From Phycisphaeraceae bacterium (GTDB lineage Bacteria; Planctomycetota; Phycisphaerae; Phycisphaerales; UBA1924), in contig JAHBXG010000006.1 in the NCBI GenBank assembly GCA_019636565.1, positions 1 to 64,000 of the forward strand: a stretch of DNA of 64,000 bases. Reading direction: 5' to 3'. How positions within the stretch are numbered: position 1 is the first letter of the stretch; every line of letters begins with the position of its first letter. Of the stretch, positions 8,514 through 17,334 are shown piece after piece. The notes beneath the pieces were generated by a model that worked only from the letters and a program-made list of their open reading frames with translations, had not been told where the DNA came from and did no database searches. A program made the translations under genes and the position numbers.

Positions 8514-10250
8514 ATGCCAGCGATTGAACCATCTGAAATGAAGGGTCGGAAACTCGGTCGAGTGTTGACCAAGCTCGGAAAGGTCACGCGCGACCAGGTC
8601 CACGAGGCGCTGGCCATTCAGCAGACCCGCAAGGCTCCGCTCGGCCAGTTGCTGGTCGAACTGAACTATTGCACCCAGCGCGACGTTCTGGAGGCGTTGG
8701 CCGGGCAGGCGGGCATGGCCTTCATGGATCTCACCGACTTCGAGATGCCCGACGAGGTTTTGGAAGTCATTCCGGCCGAAAGCGTCCGCAGTTACGAGGT
8801 CATTCCCCTCGAGTACAACAAGACCAGCCGGCGCCTCAAAATTGCGATGAAGTCGCCCGATAACTTCCGCGCCGTCGACGATCTTCGTCTGCTGCTCGGC
8901 GGCAATGTCGAGGCCGTAGTGGGGGATCCCGCGGCCATCGACGGGTTGATCAAGAAGCACTTCTCCAAGCAGGAATCGATTACCGACGTCGTGAGCGAAC
9001 TCGCCAGCGACGAGCGGGTCAAGAGCCTGGGCGGGCGCGGCGGCGAGTCGATCGACATCGACGCAATGGTCGAGATGGCCGGCGACAACCAGGTCATCAA
9101 ACTGCTCAACCTTGTCTTGCTGCAAGCGATCAAGGACCGCGCCTCCGACATCCATTTCGAGCCGTTCGAGAACGAATTCAAGATGCGCTACCGCATCGAC
9201 GGCGTTCTTTACGAGATGGTGCCTCCCCCCAAGCAGTTGGGTCCGGCGATCACCAGCCGCGTCAAGGTCATGTCGAACCTCGATATCGCCGAGCGGCGAC
9301 TGCCGCAGGACGGGCGCATCGAACTCACCATCGGCGGCAACCCGGTCGATCTTCGCGTCGCCGTGCTCCCGACCATGTGGGGCGAATCGGTCGTCATGCG
9401 CGTGCTCGACCGGAGCAACGTCGAACTTTCTCTTGACCGTCTCGGCCTGCGCGACGACGACATGACGACTTTCCGTCGCCTGATCAACAAGCCCAACGGC
9501 ATCGTTGTGGTGACGGGTCCCACGGGTTCGGGCAAGACGACCACGCTGTACGCGGCCTTGTCCGACCTGAACGACATCGAAACCAAGATTCTGACCGCCG
9601 AAGACCCGGTGGAATACGACATCGACGGCCTCTGTCAGTGCCAGATCAACAACGAAACCGGGACGACGTTCGCAAAGCTGCTCCGCTCGTTCCTGCGTCA
9701 GGATCCGGACATCATCCTCGTCGGCGAGATCCGCGACTTGGAAACGGCGCAGATCGCCGTGCAGGCATCGCTCACGGGCCACTTGGTGCTGAGCACCCTG
9801 CACACCAACGACGCGCCGAGCTCCGTCGTTCGTCTGCTCGATCTGGGACTCGAGGCCTTCCTCCTGACCGCGACGCTCGAGGGCATCGTCGCGCAGCGCC
9901 TCGTGCGGAAGATCTGCACGAACTGCAAGGAGTTCTACCAGCCCACCGAAGAAGAACTCATGGAGCTCGCGCTCACGCCCGACTCGGTGCGCGGGCGCCG
10001 CTTCGCCCGCGGCAAGGGCTGCGACCGGTGCAACGGCTCGGGCTACAAGGGCCGCCTGGCGCTCTACGAGATCATGACCCTCGACGACGAGGCTCGCGAG
10101 ATGATCATGAAGAACGCCAACACCTCGTTGCTCCGACACCACGCCCGCAAGCGAGGCATGCGAGTGCTCCGCGAGGCCGGATTGATGTCCATTTACGACG
10201 GTGTCACCACCATCGACGAAGTTGTTCGCGAGACGATCGCGGACGAGTGA
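8514..10250 (+). CDS. pilB: GspE/PilB-type assembly ATPase (second copy)
   Basis: Second extension ATPase, 578 aa, paralogous to the gene at 5283. N-terminal MshEN-like domain begins GRKLGRVLTKLGKVT; the core carries Walker A GPTGSGKT (~334-341), AEDPVEY, Walker B ILVGEIRD, HLVLSTLHTND and the zinc clamp cysteines (CTNC ~467, CDRC ~502). The frame is open from 8415, but the ATG at 8514 has a CCGGAGAA SD sequence directly upstream and gives the normal family N-terminus. The next gene is the platform protein PilC/GspF, the usual partner, so this copy is the better candidate for the principal PilB. Confidence 0.94.
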   Translation: MPAIEPSEMKGRKLGRVLTKLGKVTRDQVHEALAIQQTRKAPLGQLLVELNYCTQRDVLEALAGQAGMAFMDLTDFEMPDEVLEVIPAESVRSYEVIPLEYNKTSRRLKIAMKSPDNFRAVDDLRLLLGGNVEAVVGDPAAIDGLIKKHFSKQESITDVVSELASDERVKSLGGRGGESIDIDAMVEMAGDNQVIKLLNLVLLQAIKDRASDIHFEPFENEFKMRYRIDGVLYEMVPPPKQLGPAITSRVKVMSNLDIAERRLPQDGRIELTIGGNPVDLRVAVLPTMWGESVVMRVLDRSNVELSLDRLGLRDDDMTTFRRLINKPNGIVVVTGPTGSGKTTTLYAALSDLNDIETKILTAEDPVEYDIDGLCQCQINNETGTTFAKLLRSFLRQDPDIILVGEIRDLETAQIAVQASLTGHLVLSTLHTNDAPSSVVRLLDLGLEAFLLTATLEGIVAQRLVRKICTNCKEFYQPTEEELMELALTPDSVRGRRFARGKGCDRCNGSGYKGRLALYEIMTLDDEAREMIMKNANTSLLRHHARKRGMRVLREAGLMSIYDGVTTIDEVVRETIADE

Positions 10251-10314
10251 AGCAGAGTTCGAAGAAGGACCGTTTCGAAATTGCTCGGATTGATTCGGGG
10301 GCTCGGAGGCGACT

Positions 10315-11607
10315 ATGGCGACCTTTACGTACGAAGCGATGAACGACGCGGGCAAACCGACCAAAGGCACGGTCGAGGCCGGCAGCAAAGAAGAGGCGAT
10401 CGCGCGGATCAAGAGCCAGCGGCTCTTCCCGACCAACGTCGCCGAGCAGAAAGTCTCAAAGAAAGAAGCAAAGGCCGCCGCCGGCAAGGGCAAGGCCAAG
10501 CCCAAGAAGAAGGGTGGCGGCTTCAGCATCGGGCGCGTCAAGCAGAAGCAGTTGACCAGTTTCACCCGCCAGCTTTCCACCCTGCAGGACGCCGGTCTGC
10601 CTCTCCTGCGCTCGCTCCAGATTCTCGAGCAGCAACAGAAACCCGGCGTGATGAAAAACGTGCTCGTCGGCGTCTGCGAAGAGGTCGAAGGCGGCGCCTC
10701 CCTCTCCGAGGCGATGAGCAAGTTCCCCAAGGCCTTCGACAAGCTCTACACCAAGATGGTCAACGCCGGCGAAATCGGCGGCGTGCTCGATCTCATCCTC
10801 CAGCGCCTCGCAGAGTTCATGGAAAAGGCCGAGAAACTGAAGCGCAAGATCAAGGGCGCGATGGTCTACCCGATCGCGGTCATCATCATCGCCGTGCTGA
10901 TCCTCACGTTCATCATGTGGTTCATCATCCCGAAGTTCGAGGAAATCTTCAAAGACTTCGGCGTCAAACTGCCCGCCCTCACCATGATCCTCATGGAAGG
11001 CAGCCGCTGGATCGCCGGCACCAATCCGGGCCAGAGCATCCCCGGCGCGTTCATCGTCCTGCCCTCTCCGATCATCTTCTTCTTCGCCTGGAAACTCATC
11101 CGCGCCAGCGGCCCGGGCAAGGCCATCACCGACTGGATGCTCCTCCGCATCCCCATCTTCGGCAGCATGCTCCGAAAGACCGCGATCGCCCGCTTCACCC
11201 GGACGCTCGGCACGCTCATCGGCGCCGGTGTGCCGATTCTCGAAGCAATCAAGATCACCGCCGAGACCAGCGGCAACTACGTCTACGAGAAGGCTCTCAC
11301 CAAAGTGCACGATTCGATCCGCGAAGGCGAAAGCTTCGCAACGCCCCTGCGTGAGAGCAAGACCTGCGACGCCCTCGTCGTCAACATGATCGACGTCGGC
11401 GAAGAGACCGGCGAAATGGACAAAATGCTCCTCAAAATCGCGGACAACTACGACGAAGAAGTCGACGTCGCGGTCGCCTCCCTCGTCTCGCTCCTCGAAC
11501 CGCTGATGGTCGTCGTCCTGGGCGGCATCGTCGGCACCATCGTCGTGGCCATGTTCCTGCCTCTGGTCAGCATGATCCAGTCGCTGCAGGGTGGCGGCGG
11601 CGGCTAA
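10315..11607 (+). CDS. pilC: PilC/GspF inner-membrane platform protein
   Basis: Membrane platform on which the PilB and PilT motors act. The N-terminus MATFTYEAMNDAGKPTKGTVEA is the standard PilC/GspF opening, followed by a lysine/alanine-rich linker (~45-75) and two copies of the T2SSF domain: first around 80-205 (FTRQLSTLQDAGLPLLRSL), second around 285-410 (FTRTLGTLIGAGVPILEAI). Hydrophobic segments are seen near 182-205, 240-260 and 385-415. Length 430 aa is normal (about 400). It lies 64 nt after the second assembly ATPase and ahead of the prepilin genes. Confidence 0.95.
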   Translation: MATFTYEAMNDAGKPTKGTVEAGSKEEAIARIKSQRLFPTNVAEQKVSKKEAKAAAGKGKAKPKKKGGGFSIGRVKQKQLTSFTRQLSTLQDAGLPLLRSLQILEQQQKPGVMKNVLVGVCEEVEGGASLSEAMSKFPKAFDKLYTKMVNAGEIGGVLDLILQRLAEFMEKAEKLKRKIKGAMVYPIAVIIIAVLILTFIMWFIIPKFEEIFKDFGVKLPALTMILMEGSRWIAGTNPGQSIPGAFIVLPSPIIFFFAWKLIRASGPGKAITDWMLLRIPIFGSMLRKTAIARFTRTLGTLIGAGVPILEAIKITAETSGNYVYEKALTKVHDSIREGESFATPLRESKTCDALVVNMIDVGEETGEMDKMLLKIADNYDEEVDVAVASLVSLLEPLMVVVLGGIVGTIVVAMFLPLVSMIQSLQGGGGG

Positions 11608-11735
11608 GAAGCAAAGTCTCGTGCCGGGGCCCGTTCGCGCGGGCTCGGCGCTTTGAAATATGGTCGAAGTTCGTCGCTTCCGGTCGCTGCGTCGCAGCCG
11701 ATCGGCACGCGGCCGAACACATCCGGAGCCACGCA

Positions 11736-12875
11736 GTGCCGATGAATCTCCGAAAAACCCGCCCAGCCTTCACGCTCATCGAGCTGCTCGTCTCGATCGC
11801 GATCATCGCGCTGCTCATCACCCTGGTGGCGGTGGGCGTGTCCCACGTCTCCAAGATTGCCCGCGGCACCTCCGAGCGCCAGACCGTGGTCGCGCTCAAT
11901 CAGGCCGTGCAGGCCTTCAAGCAGGAGTTCGGGTTTCTGCCGCCGCTGGTCCCGTTCAGCGACACCGTGCGCCCGGTCGAGTTCAATCTGTCCAACCCGT
12001 CCGTGCCGGTCCCAAACGCCTACGGCAGCAACGTCCAGGGCGGCTCCAAGTCATTCAACTCCAACGCGATGTTCCTCGAAGGCTTCCAGAGCGCGGGCAA
12101 CCCCAACCTCGGCGGCACAAAGATGATGAGCGCGGATTGGGCCAAGGACACAGTCGGCGAAACCTGGACCGCGCCCGACGTCCGCTACAGCGAATACTCG
12201 CTCGCCTACTACCTTGTCGGCGCCCTCGGCCGCGCCGTGGACGGCGTTGAAGGTCCCGGCATGTTCCGTCCCAAGACCGACGGCTCGTTCGAGTTCGGCG
12301 CGATTTCGAACAGCAGCCGTGTGAACGACGTTTCGGGTCGCACCTATCCCGCGTTCGTCGATACCTCCAGGCGTTCACCAAAACTCGATATCGATCTGGC
12401 GACTTCCAAGTCCAAAGACGCCAATCTCACCTGGACAGATCCCAACAACGGCAATACCACCAGCGCGATCATGACCCGCTACCGGCTCATCGCCCCCAAC
12501 GGCAAGCCCTATCGCTACTACCGCTGGGCGCCGCGTTCGAAGGGACCGATCGGTACGACGCAGTACTACAACCCCGCGACCAACGCGTTCGATCGGGCCG
12601 AAAACGGTACGGATCTTCTGGACATCCCTTCTCTTCTGGGCGATCCGAGCACCGACGCCGACTTGCGAGGAGCGGAATACGCGATCGTTTCCGCCGGGCC
12701 CGATGCCTACTTCGGCGATATGAACGGTGAGGCCTCTTCAGCGGATTTGCTCGGCGAGATGGCTGTCCGCGTCGGTGTCAAGTTGGATACGACCAATCAA
12801 ACCACCTTGTCTCTTAGTTCCATCGCCGTCCGCAAGGCGGCCCGCGCCGACAACATCGTGGAGGTCGGACGATGA
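11736..12875 (+). CDS. Prepilin-like protein (type IV pilin / GspG-type N-terminus)
   Basis: Secreted pilin-like subunit. The N-terminus has a short basic leader and the prepilin-peptidase site with the hydrophobic spine FTLIELLVSIAIIALLITLV (about 12-31), including the conserved Glu at mature position 5. The remaining ~345 residues form a globular domain with no motif I recognise, larger than usual pilins (~150 aa). A GTG start at 11736 is preferred over the ATG at 11742, because GGAG lies 7 nt before the GTG and 13 nt before the ATG; the difference is two residues. Its stop overlaps the next gene start by 4 nt. Confidence 0.88.
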   Translation: MPMNLRKTRPAFTLIELLVSIAIIALLITLVAVGVSHVSKIARGTSERQTVVALNQAVQAFKQEFGFLPPLVPFSDTVRPVEFNLSNPSVPVPNAYGSNVQGGSKSFNSNAMFLEGFQSAGNPNLGGTKMMSADWAKDTVGETWTAPDVRYSEYSLAYYLVGALGRAVDGVEGPGMFRPKTDGSFEFGAISNSSRVNDVSGRTYPAFVDTSRRSPKLDIDLATSKSKDANLTWTDPNNGNTTSAIMTRYRLIAPNGKPYRYYRWAPRSKGPIGTTQYYNPATNAFDRAENGTDLLDIPSLLGDPSTDADLRGAEYAIVSAGPDAYFGDMNGEASSADLLGEMAVRVGVKLDTTNQTTLSLSSIAVRKAARADNIVEVGR

Positions 12876-14122
12876 GCCGCCGGGCGTTCCAACTCCGTCG
12901 GCGTTCGATCGGCTTCTCGCTGATCGAGTTGCTGGTGATCATCGCGATCCTCGCGGTGCTCGCGGGCGCGGGCATCCCCGCCATCCGCAACATGATCTAC
13001 ACCTCGACCGGGTCCATGGCCGAGAGCCAGTTGCGGTTCGGTCTCGGCGCCGCACGCGATCTGGCGATCCGAAACTCGGGAGGCGATACCGCCGCAGTGT
13101 TCACCTTTGAACCCGGTGGCCGGATGATGATCATCCCGATGGTCTATGTCGGGCAGATCGTGGACACCACAGATCCATCGAGAAAGGTCGGTATCGCAAA
13201 CGCGCCCACCGCCTACCGCGACGTGTTCGCTCCCACCGCGCTCGCCGAACCGATGCAGTTGCCCGCGGGCTGGATGGTGCGGGGCTTCGCCCCGCCCGGC
13301 GCGATCTTCGCTGCCGGGCCCAACAACTCCGGCTCGACCGTCGAATCGAACGGCTGGTACTACGAGAAGAACCCCGTCGGCAATCGGCGAATGAACCTCG
13401 GCAACGACACGATCGCCAGCGCCGTGAACAAGGGCAACTGGGTTTTCCCGGAGAACGGCTTCTTCGATCCGCTCCAAACAGACACCGGCGAAAACCGTCG
13501 CAACACTTTCATGGTCCGTTTCCAGGCGGGAAGCGGGCGCATCACCGGCGCGAGCGTGGACCCTGTCATCGTTCTCCTGCCCCGGAACCAGATTGACTGG
13601 AACACTCCCGGGGCACGCCCCACCGGTCTGACACCGGCCTTTACCTCCAAAGGCGATTGGCGCCGCATCGACTTCGCCGACAACCTGCCCAACTGGGCGA
13701 AATCGGTCGCCAAGATCTCGGAGTATGACGATATCGCGGCGCTGATCGGCTGCCGCAGCGCGGATGCGGCGCTCGCCTGCAGCGTCAACCTGCTCGCCCT
13801 CTACGACGAATCACGCATGGCGCAGGCAATCGGCGCGCGAGGCGTGAACAAGGTCACCGGCTGCATCTACGGCGGCGCGGTCGGCACGCTCAACAACGCG
13901 AGCGAGGTGCCCAAGGCTCCGAACATAGATCTCTCGCTCTGGCCCACGACATCGCTCGCCTCCGGCAACGCCGAATACGTGCAGATGCTGGTGAACAACT
14001 ACATGCTCAACGCCCTGAAGTATTCCGACGTGGAATCCGGCGGCCCGGCCACCAACCTCGATGCCGACGCCCGCTTGTTCCGTATGGACAGTTACCTCGG
14101 TTCCATTGTGGAGACCAAATGA
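12872..14122 (+). CDS. Prepilin-like protein (GspH/FimT-like N-terminus)
   Basis: Minor pilin candidate, 416 aa. Prepilin signature GFSLIELLVIIAILAVLAGA at about 14-33. The stretch after the spine (SQLRFGLGAARDLAIRNSGG) resembles GspH/FimT proteins, in which a helix is followed by beta strands. The start codon overlaps the stop of the preceding pilin gene (ATGA), which points to translational coupling. The globular part is much longer than that of classic GspH (~190 aa). Assignment as pilin is secure from the N-terminus; the exact minor pilin class is inference. Confidence 0.83.
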   Translation: MSRRAFQLRRRSIGFSLIELLVIIAILAVLAGAGIPAIRNMIYTSTGSMAESQLRFGLGAARDLAIRNSGGDTAAVFTFEPGGRMMIIPMVYVGQIVDTTDPSRKVGIANAPTAYRDVFAPTALAEPMQLPAGWMVRGFAPPGAIFAAGPNNSGSTVESNGWYYEKNPVGNRRMNLGNDTIASAVNKGNWVFPENGFFDPLQTDTGENRRNTFMVRFQAGSGRITGASVDPVIVLLPRNQIDWNTPGARPTGLTPAFTSKGDWRRIDFADNLPNWAKSVAKISEYDDIAALIGCRSADAALACSVNLLALYDESRMAQAIGARGVNKVTGCIYGGAVGTLNNASEVPKAPNIDLSLWPTTSLASGNAEYVQMLVNNYMLNALKYSDVESGGPATNLDADARLFRMDSYLGSIVETK

Positions 14123-15255
14123 TGAGCATCCGTACCCGCACATCCCAGGCTTCTCCCCGCGCTTTCACACTGGTCGAAGTGCTGCTGGGGATCATCATCC
14201 TCGCCATCGGTCTGCTCGGGCTGGCATCGGTCTTCCCGCTCGTGGTCAAGCAGCAGCGTCAAGCACAGGATGTGGTGGTCGGCGTTTCGTCGGCCGAGGC
14301 CGCCGAATCGTTCATGCGTTCGCGGCGCGGCTATTTCAGCCCATCGGCGAATGACATCGTCGGGCTCAACGCTCCGTCGGGCAAGAGCGGGTGGGGCGCG
14401 CTCTCGTGGGCGCTCTATCAGACCGCGCTCCAGAACAAGCAGGAAAAGCACGGGCTCGTCAACTGGAGCGATGCGTTCAAGGCGGGCGCGACGTACAAGA
14501 CCGCGATCTACGGTTCGCAGGCCGAGGCCGCGGCCGGAAACGTAAAGGGCGCAATCTACATCGGCAGCGATCAGGGCACGCAGTACGACACGGTCATCAA
14601 GCCCTACGACCGCCTGCTCCCGGCGCCGAGCGCCAGCGTGAACCCGCTCTTTATTTGGGATATCGCGCCGATGCTCGCGACCCCGATCGACCCGAACAAT
14701 CAGATCGCGGTCCGGACTCCGTTGCCCCTCCGCATCACCGTGTTCATCCGGCGCATCGATCCGGGCATCCGCGTCCCGGCGGGCCTCACGCTCGGGGAAG
14801 CGATCGCGCAGGGCAAGGTTCTGCCGCTGGGCGTCGATTCGGACGGAATGCCGACGCTCAACGGGAACGGCGAGTATCCGCACTTCTTCTACCCGACCGT
14901 GCAGACGGCGTACCGGCGCTTTGGCTCGACCGCCGGGCCGTTCAACGTCGTGCAGTTCCAGGAAGCCGCGAACAGCACGGCGCTCGCCGCGGCACGCCAG
15001 GTCGGTCAGCAACTGGTGGACGTCGAAGGCAACGTCTACACCGTCGTGGCGCTTCCGGATGAAACCGGAACCGATATTCCCTACGCAAATGTGCTCGACC
15101 GCTCCGTCGTGATCGAGCCCGGCATTCCCGCCGGCTATCTGCAGTCCGCGACATCCACCAGCAAGCAGAGCGGCATGCGCTCGAACCTCACGGTGGAACT
15201 TCTTTGCTCCCCACACATCCCCGCAAAGGTGTCAACCTTCCTGATCAGGCCGTGA
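14119..15255 (+). CDS. Prepilin-like protein (PilV/GspI-like)
   Basis: Minor pilin candidate, 378 aa. The signature FTLVEVLLGIIILAIGLLGL (about 16-35) with VxxA(I)GLLGLA matches the PilV/GspI subgroup. ATGA overlap with the stop of the preceding gene indicates coupled translation. Downstream the protein has no recognised domain. Order of the four minor pilins here (GspG-like, GspH-like, GspI-like, GspJ-like, then a GspK-like protein) follows the H-I-J-K order of T2SS tip complexes, which supports the sub-assignments. Confidence 0.83.
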   Translation: MMSIRTRTSQASPRAFTLVEVLLGIIILAIGLLGLASVFPLVVKQQRQAQDVVVGVSSAEAAESFMRSRRGYFSPSANDIVGLNAPSGKSGWGALSWALYQTALQNKQEKHGLVNWSDAFKAGATYKTAIYGSQAEAAAGNVKGAIYIGSDQGTQYDTVIKPYDRLLPAPSASVNPLFIWDIAPMLATPIDPNNQIAVRTPLPLRITVFIRRIDPGIRVPAGLTLGEAIAQGKVLPLGVDSDGMPTLNGNGEYPHFFYPTVQTAYRRFGSTAGPFNVVQFQEAANSTALAAARQVGQQLVDVEGNVYTVVALPDETGTDIPYANVLDRSVVIEPGIPAGYLQSATSTSKQSGMRSNLTVELLCSPHIPAKVSTFLIRP

Positions 15256-15280
15256 AGTGAAACAAGGAACGAGGCACACC

Positions 15281-17275
15281 ATGCAACACGACCGAATCCA
15301 CCATCTTCGCGAACCCGGCTCCGCCCGGAAGGCGTTCACTCTGGTGGAGATGCTCGTCGCCGTCGGCGCAGTGGCGCTCGTCTCCGTCGGCCTCGCGGCA
15401 GTTTTCCAGACCGTTGGCCGCACGGTGACGACCGGCAAACGCATCAGCGCTCTCACGCAGCAGGCCGCGGTGCTCGAATCGCAGATGCGGGAAGATTTCA
15501 AGCACATGACCCGCGATGGGTTTCTGGTCATCCGTAATCAGTTCACCATGATTCGCGGCAACAACGGGCCGTCGATTACGGGCACGACGCGATTTCCCGG
15601 CGACCCGTTACCCGCGCGCCCGCGGCGGATCGACGAGATCCTGTTCTTCGCCACCGGCGAGTTCCGCACTTCGCGCGAGGATCTGGTGCCGGGTCGCACG
15701 GCGACCAGCCGCGCCGCTCGCATCTACTACGGTCACGGTCAAAAGGCGACACCGCTCACGCCTCAACAGGCACAGAACTTTCAGACCGACATCCATTACT
15801 ACAACCCGTGGTTTGCCGACTGGTTCGAGGACAGCACGGCCGCCCGATTGGGTGAAACCGGCGGCCAGGGCATCAACCGCTACGCCAGCACATGGAATCT
15901 GGTGCGCCACGCAATGCTTCTGATCCGTCCAACCTCGTCGACCGACGGGGGCTGGCCACAGGATCGTCCGCGCCCCAACTACCCGGGCGATCAGTACGCC
16001 GCCTCCGGCACAGCACTCAACAACCTGAGTTCCGACAGCACCTTCCAGATCGCGGGACAGCCCGCGGCCAACAGCATCTTCCGAACGATGAACGAGATGC
16101 TGCCGATGGTGGATCAGCAGTACGGCAAGAACGCCGCCCGCGGATTCTCGATGTTCTGGGACAAGGATCCTTCGAGTGGCGGAGACTTCAATGTTCAGGG
16201 CATTACGCCCCGCACGATTTCGGGTGTGGTTGATATTGCCGCGACCGATCTTGACGAAGTCGCGATGGTTGTGAACGGCAGCTACTACAGCCCGAGCGAC
16301 AGGCCGACGGGATTGTCTTTCTTCGGACCACGCAAGACCACCGGCGTCGGCGTGCTGGAACCGCCTCTCCCGCTGATGAACGGTGCGTGGATGAACGGCA
16401 CGGGTCAGACGCAGCCGGCGTTCTATCCGACGTCGTACATCGTGCCGGTCACGCCCAACACGCCGAACGCCCTGAATACAACCGCGGCCCGCATGCAATC
16501 ATGGATGCTCAATGCGATGCCCGCGCCGAGCGGATACCACCCCACGATCTACGCGCAGGACACCAAGCCGATCAACAACGGCGACGGTTTGACCGGGCGC
16601 GTCGGCTTCCGAATCCGCTGCGAGGACGACCTGCCCGATGTGCGGGGCACCATGGATCGGTTCAGCAATCGCGCCGTGCAGACCAAACGGAACGATCTGC
16701 TCGCCGTCGGCCTTTCCAAGATCGCTTCCCGTTGCTCGGAGTTCATCGTCGAGTGGTCGTTCGGACAGACCTATCCGGCCGGATTGCCCGACGTGTTGGA
16801 CCCAGAGACCGGCAAGACTGTGAACTTCAGCAACCGCACGATCTGGTACGGGCGGACTCTGAACGCGGGCTCGGGCACGCCCGGCGTGTATCACTATCAA
16901 TTGCCGGGTTCCACCGACAAGAAGGCGCAGTTTCCCGATTCGCAGCTTTCGCAGATCGACCTTTCGTTCAAGCCCTACAAGGGCAACCCAGAGTTTGCTG
17001 GGATCACGAAGATCGACGATTACATCGTGCCCGAGTGGCTGGTGCACGGCGTCTACAAGTGGCGCCCGGGGGGGCTTGATCAATCCTCGCTCATCTCCTA
17101 CTTCGGCTATTTCGATCCGACGTACAAGCCGGATGATGTCACGCAGCCTCCCAGCCTTCCGTGGGCGTGGCCCAGGATGATCCGCGTCACCCTCACGCTC
17201 GCGGACGCATCGGACCCGTCGCTCGAGCAGACATTCCAGTATGTGTTCGACCTGCCGCCGGACCCCAAGCCCTGA
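15281..17275 (+). CDS. Prepilin-like protein (PilW/GspJ-like), enlarged
   Basis: Minor pilin candidate of 664 aa, against ~200-300 for PilW/GspJ. Prepilin signature KAFTLVEMLVAVGAVALVSV at about 16-35, followed by a helix with QxxxxLESQMREDFKHMT typical of GspJ. Two starts are possible: a GTG at 15257 and the ATG at 15281. GAGG lies 6 nt before the ATG, so the ATG is used. The C-terminal ~600 residues have no motif I recognise; they are rich in Gly, Asn and Pro and contain few cysteines. It follows the GspI-like gene by 25 nt. Confidence 0.82.
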   Translation: MQHDRIHHLREPGSARKAFTLVEMLVAVGAVALVSVGLAAVFQTVGRTVTTGKRISALTQQAAVLESQMREDFKHMTRDGFLVIRNQFTMIRGNNGPSITGTTRFPGDPLPARPRRIDEILFFATGEFRTSREDLVPGRTATSRAARIYYGHGQKATPLTPQQAQNFQTDIHYYNPWFADWFEDSTAARLGETGGQGINRYASTWNLVRHAMLLIRPTSSTDGGWPQDRPRPNYPGDQYAASGTALNNLSSDSTFQIAGQPAANSIFRTMNEMLPMVDQQYGKNAARGFSMFWDKDPSSGGDFNVQGITPRTISGVVDIAATDLDEVAMVVNGSYYSPSDRPTGLSFFGPRKTTGVGVLEPPLPLMNGAWMNGTGQTQPAFYPTSYIVPVTPNTPNALNTTAARMQSWMLNAMPAPSGYHPTIYAQDTKPINNGDGLTGRVGFRIRCEDDLPDVRGTMDRFSNRAVQTKRNDLLAVGLSKIASRCSEFIVEWSFGQTYPAGLPDVLDPETGKTVNFSNRTIWYGRTLNAGSGTPGVYHYQLPGSTDKKAQFPDSQLSQIDLSFKPYKGNPEFAGITKIDDYIVPEWLVHGVYKWRPGGLDQSSLISYFGYFDPTYKPDDVTQPPSLPWAWPRMIRVTLTLADASDPSLEQTFQYVFDLPPDPKP

Positions 17276-17334
17276 CATGGATACCGGTTTGGGTGCGTGC
17301 GATAGAACGGTTTCGGGTCGCGAAGGAGTCGGTT

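Noticed and set aside
8400..10742. 780-codon minus-strand open frame
   Set aside because: Antisense to the second assembly ATPase and pilC; composition is typical of a codon-bias shadow and no family motif is seen.
10456..11310. 284-codon minus-strand frame opposite pilC
   Set aside because: Asp/Glu/His-rich shadow of pilC codons; no SD sequence or motif.
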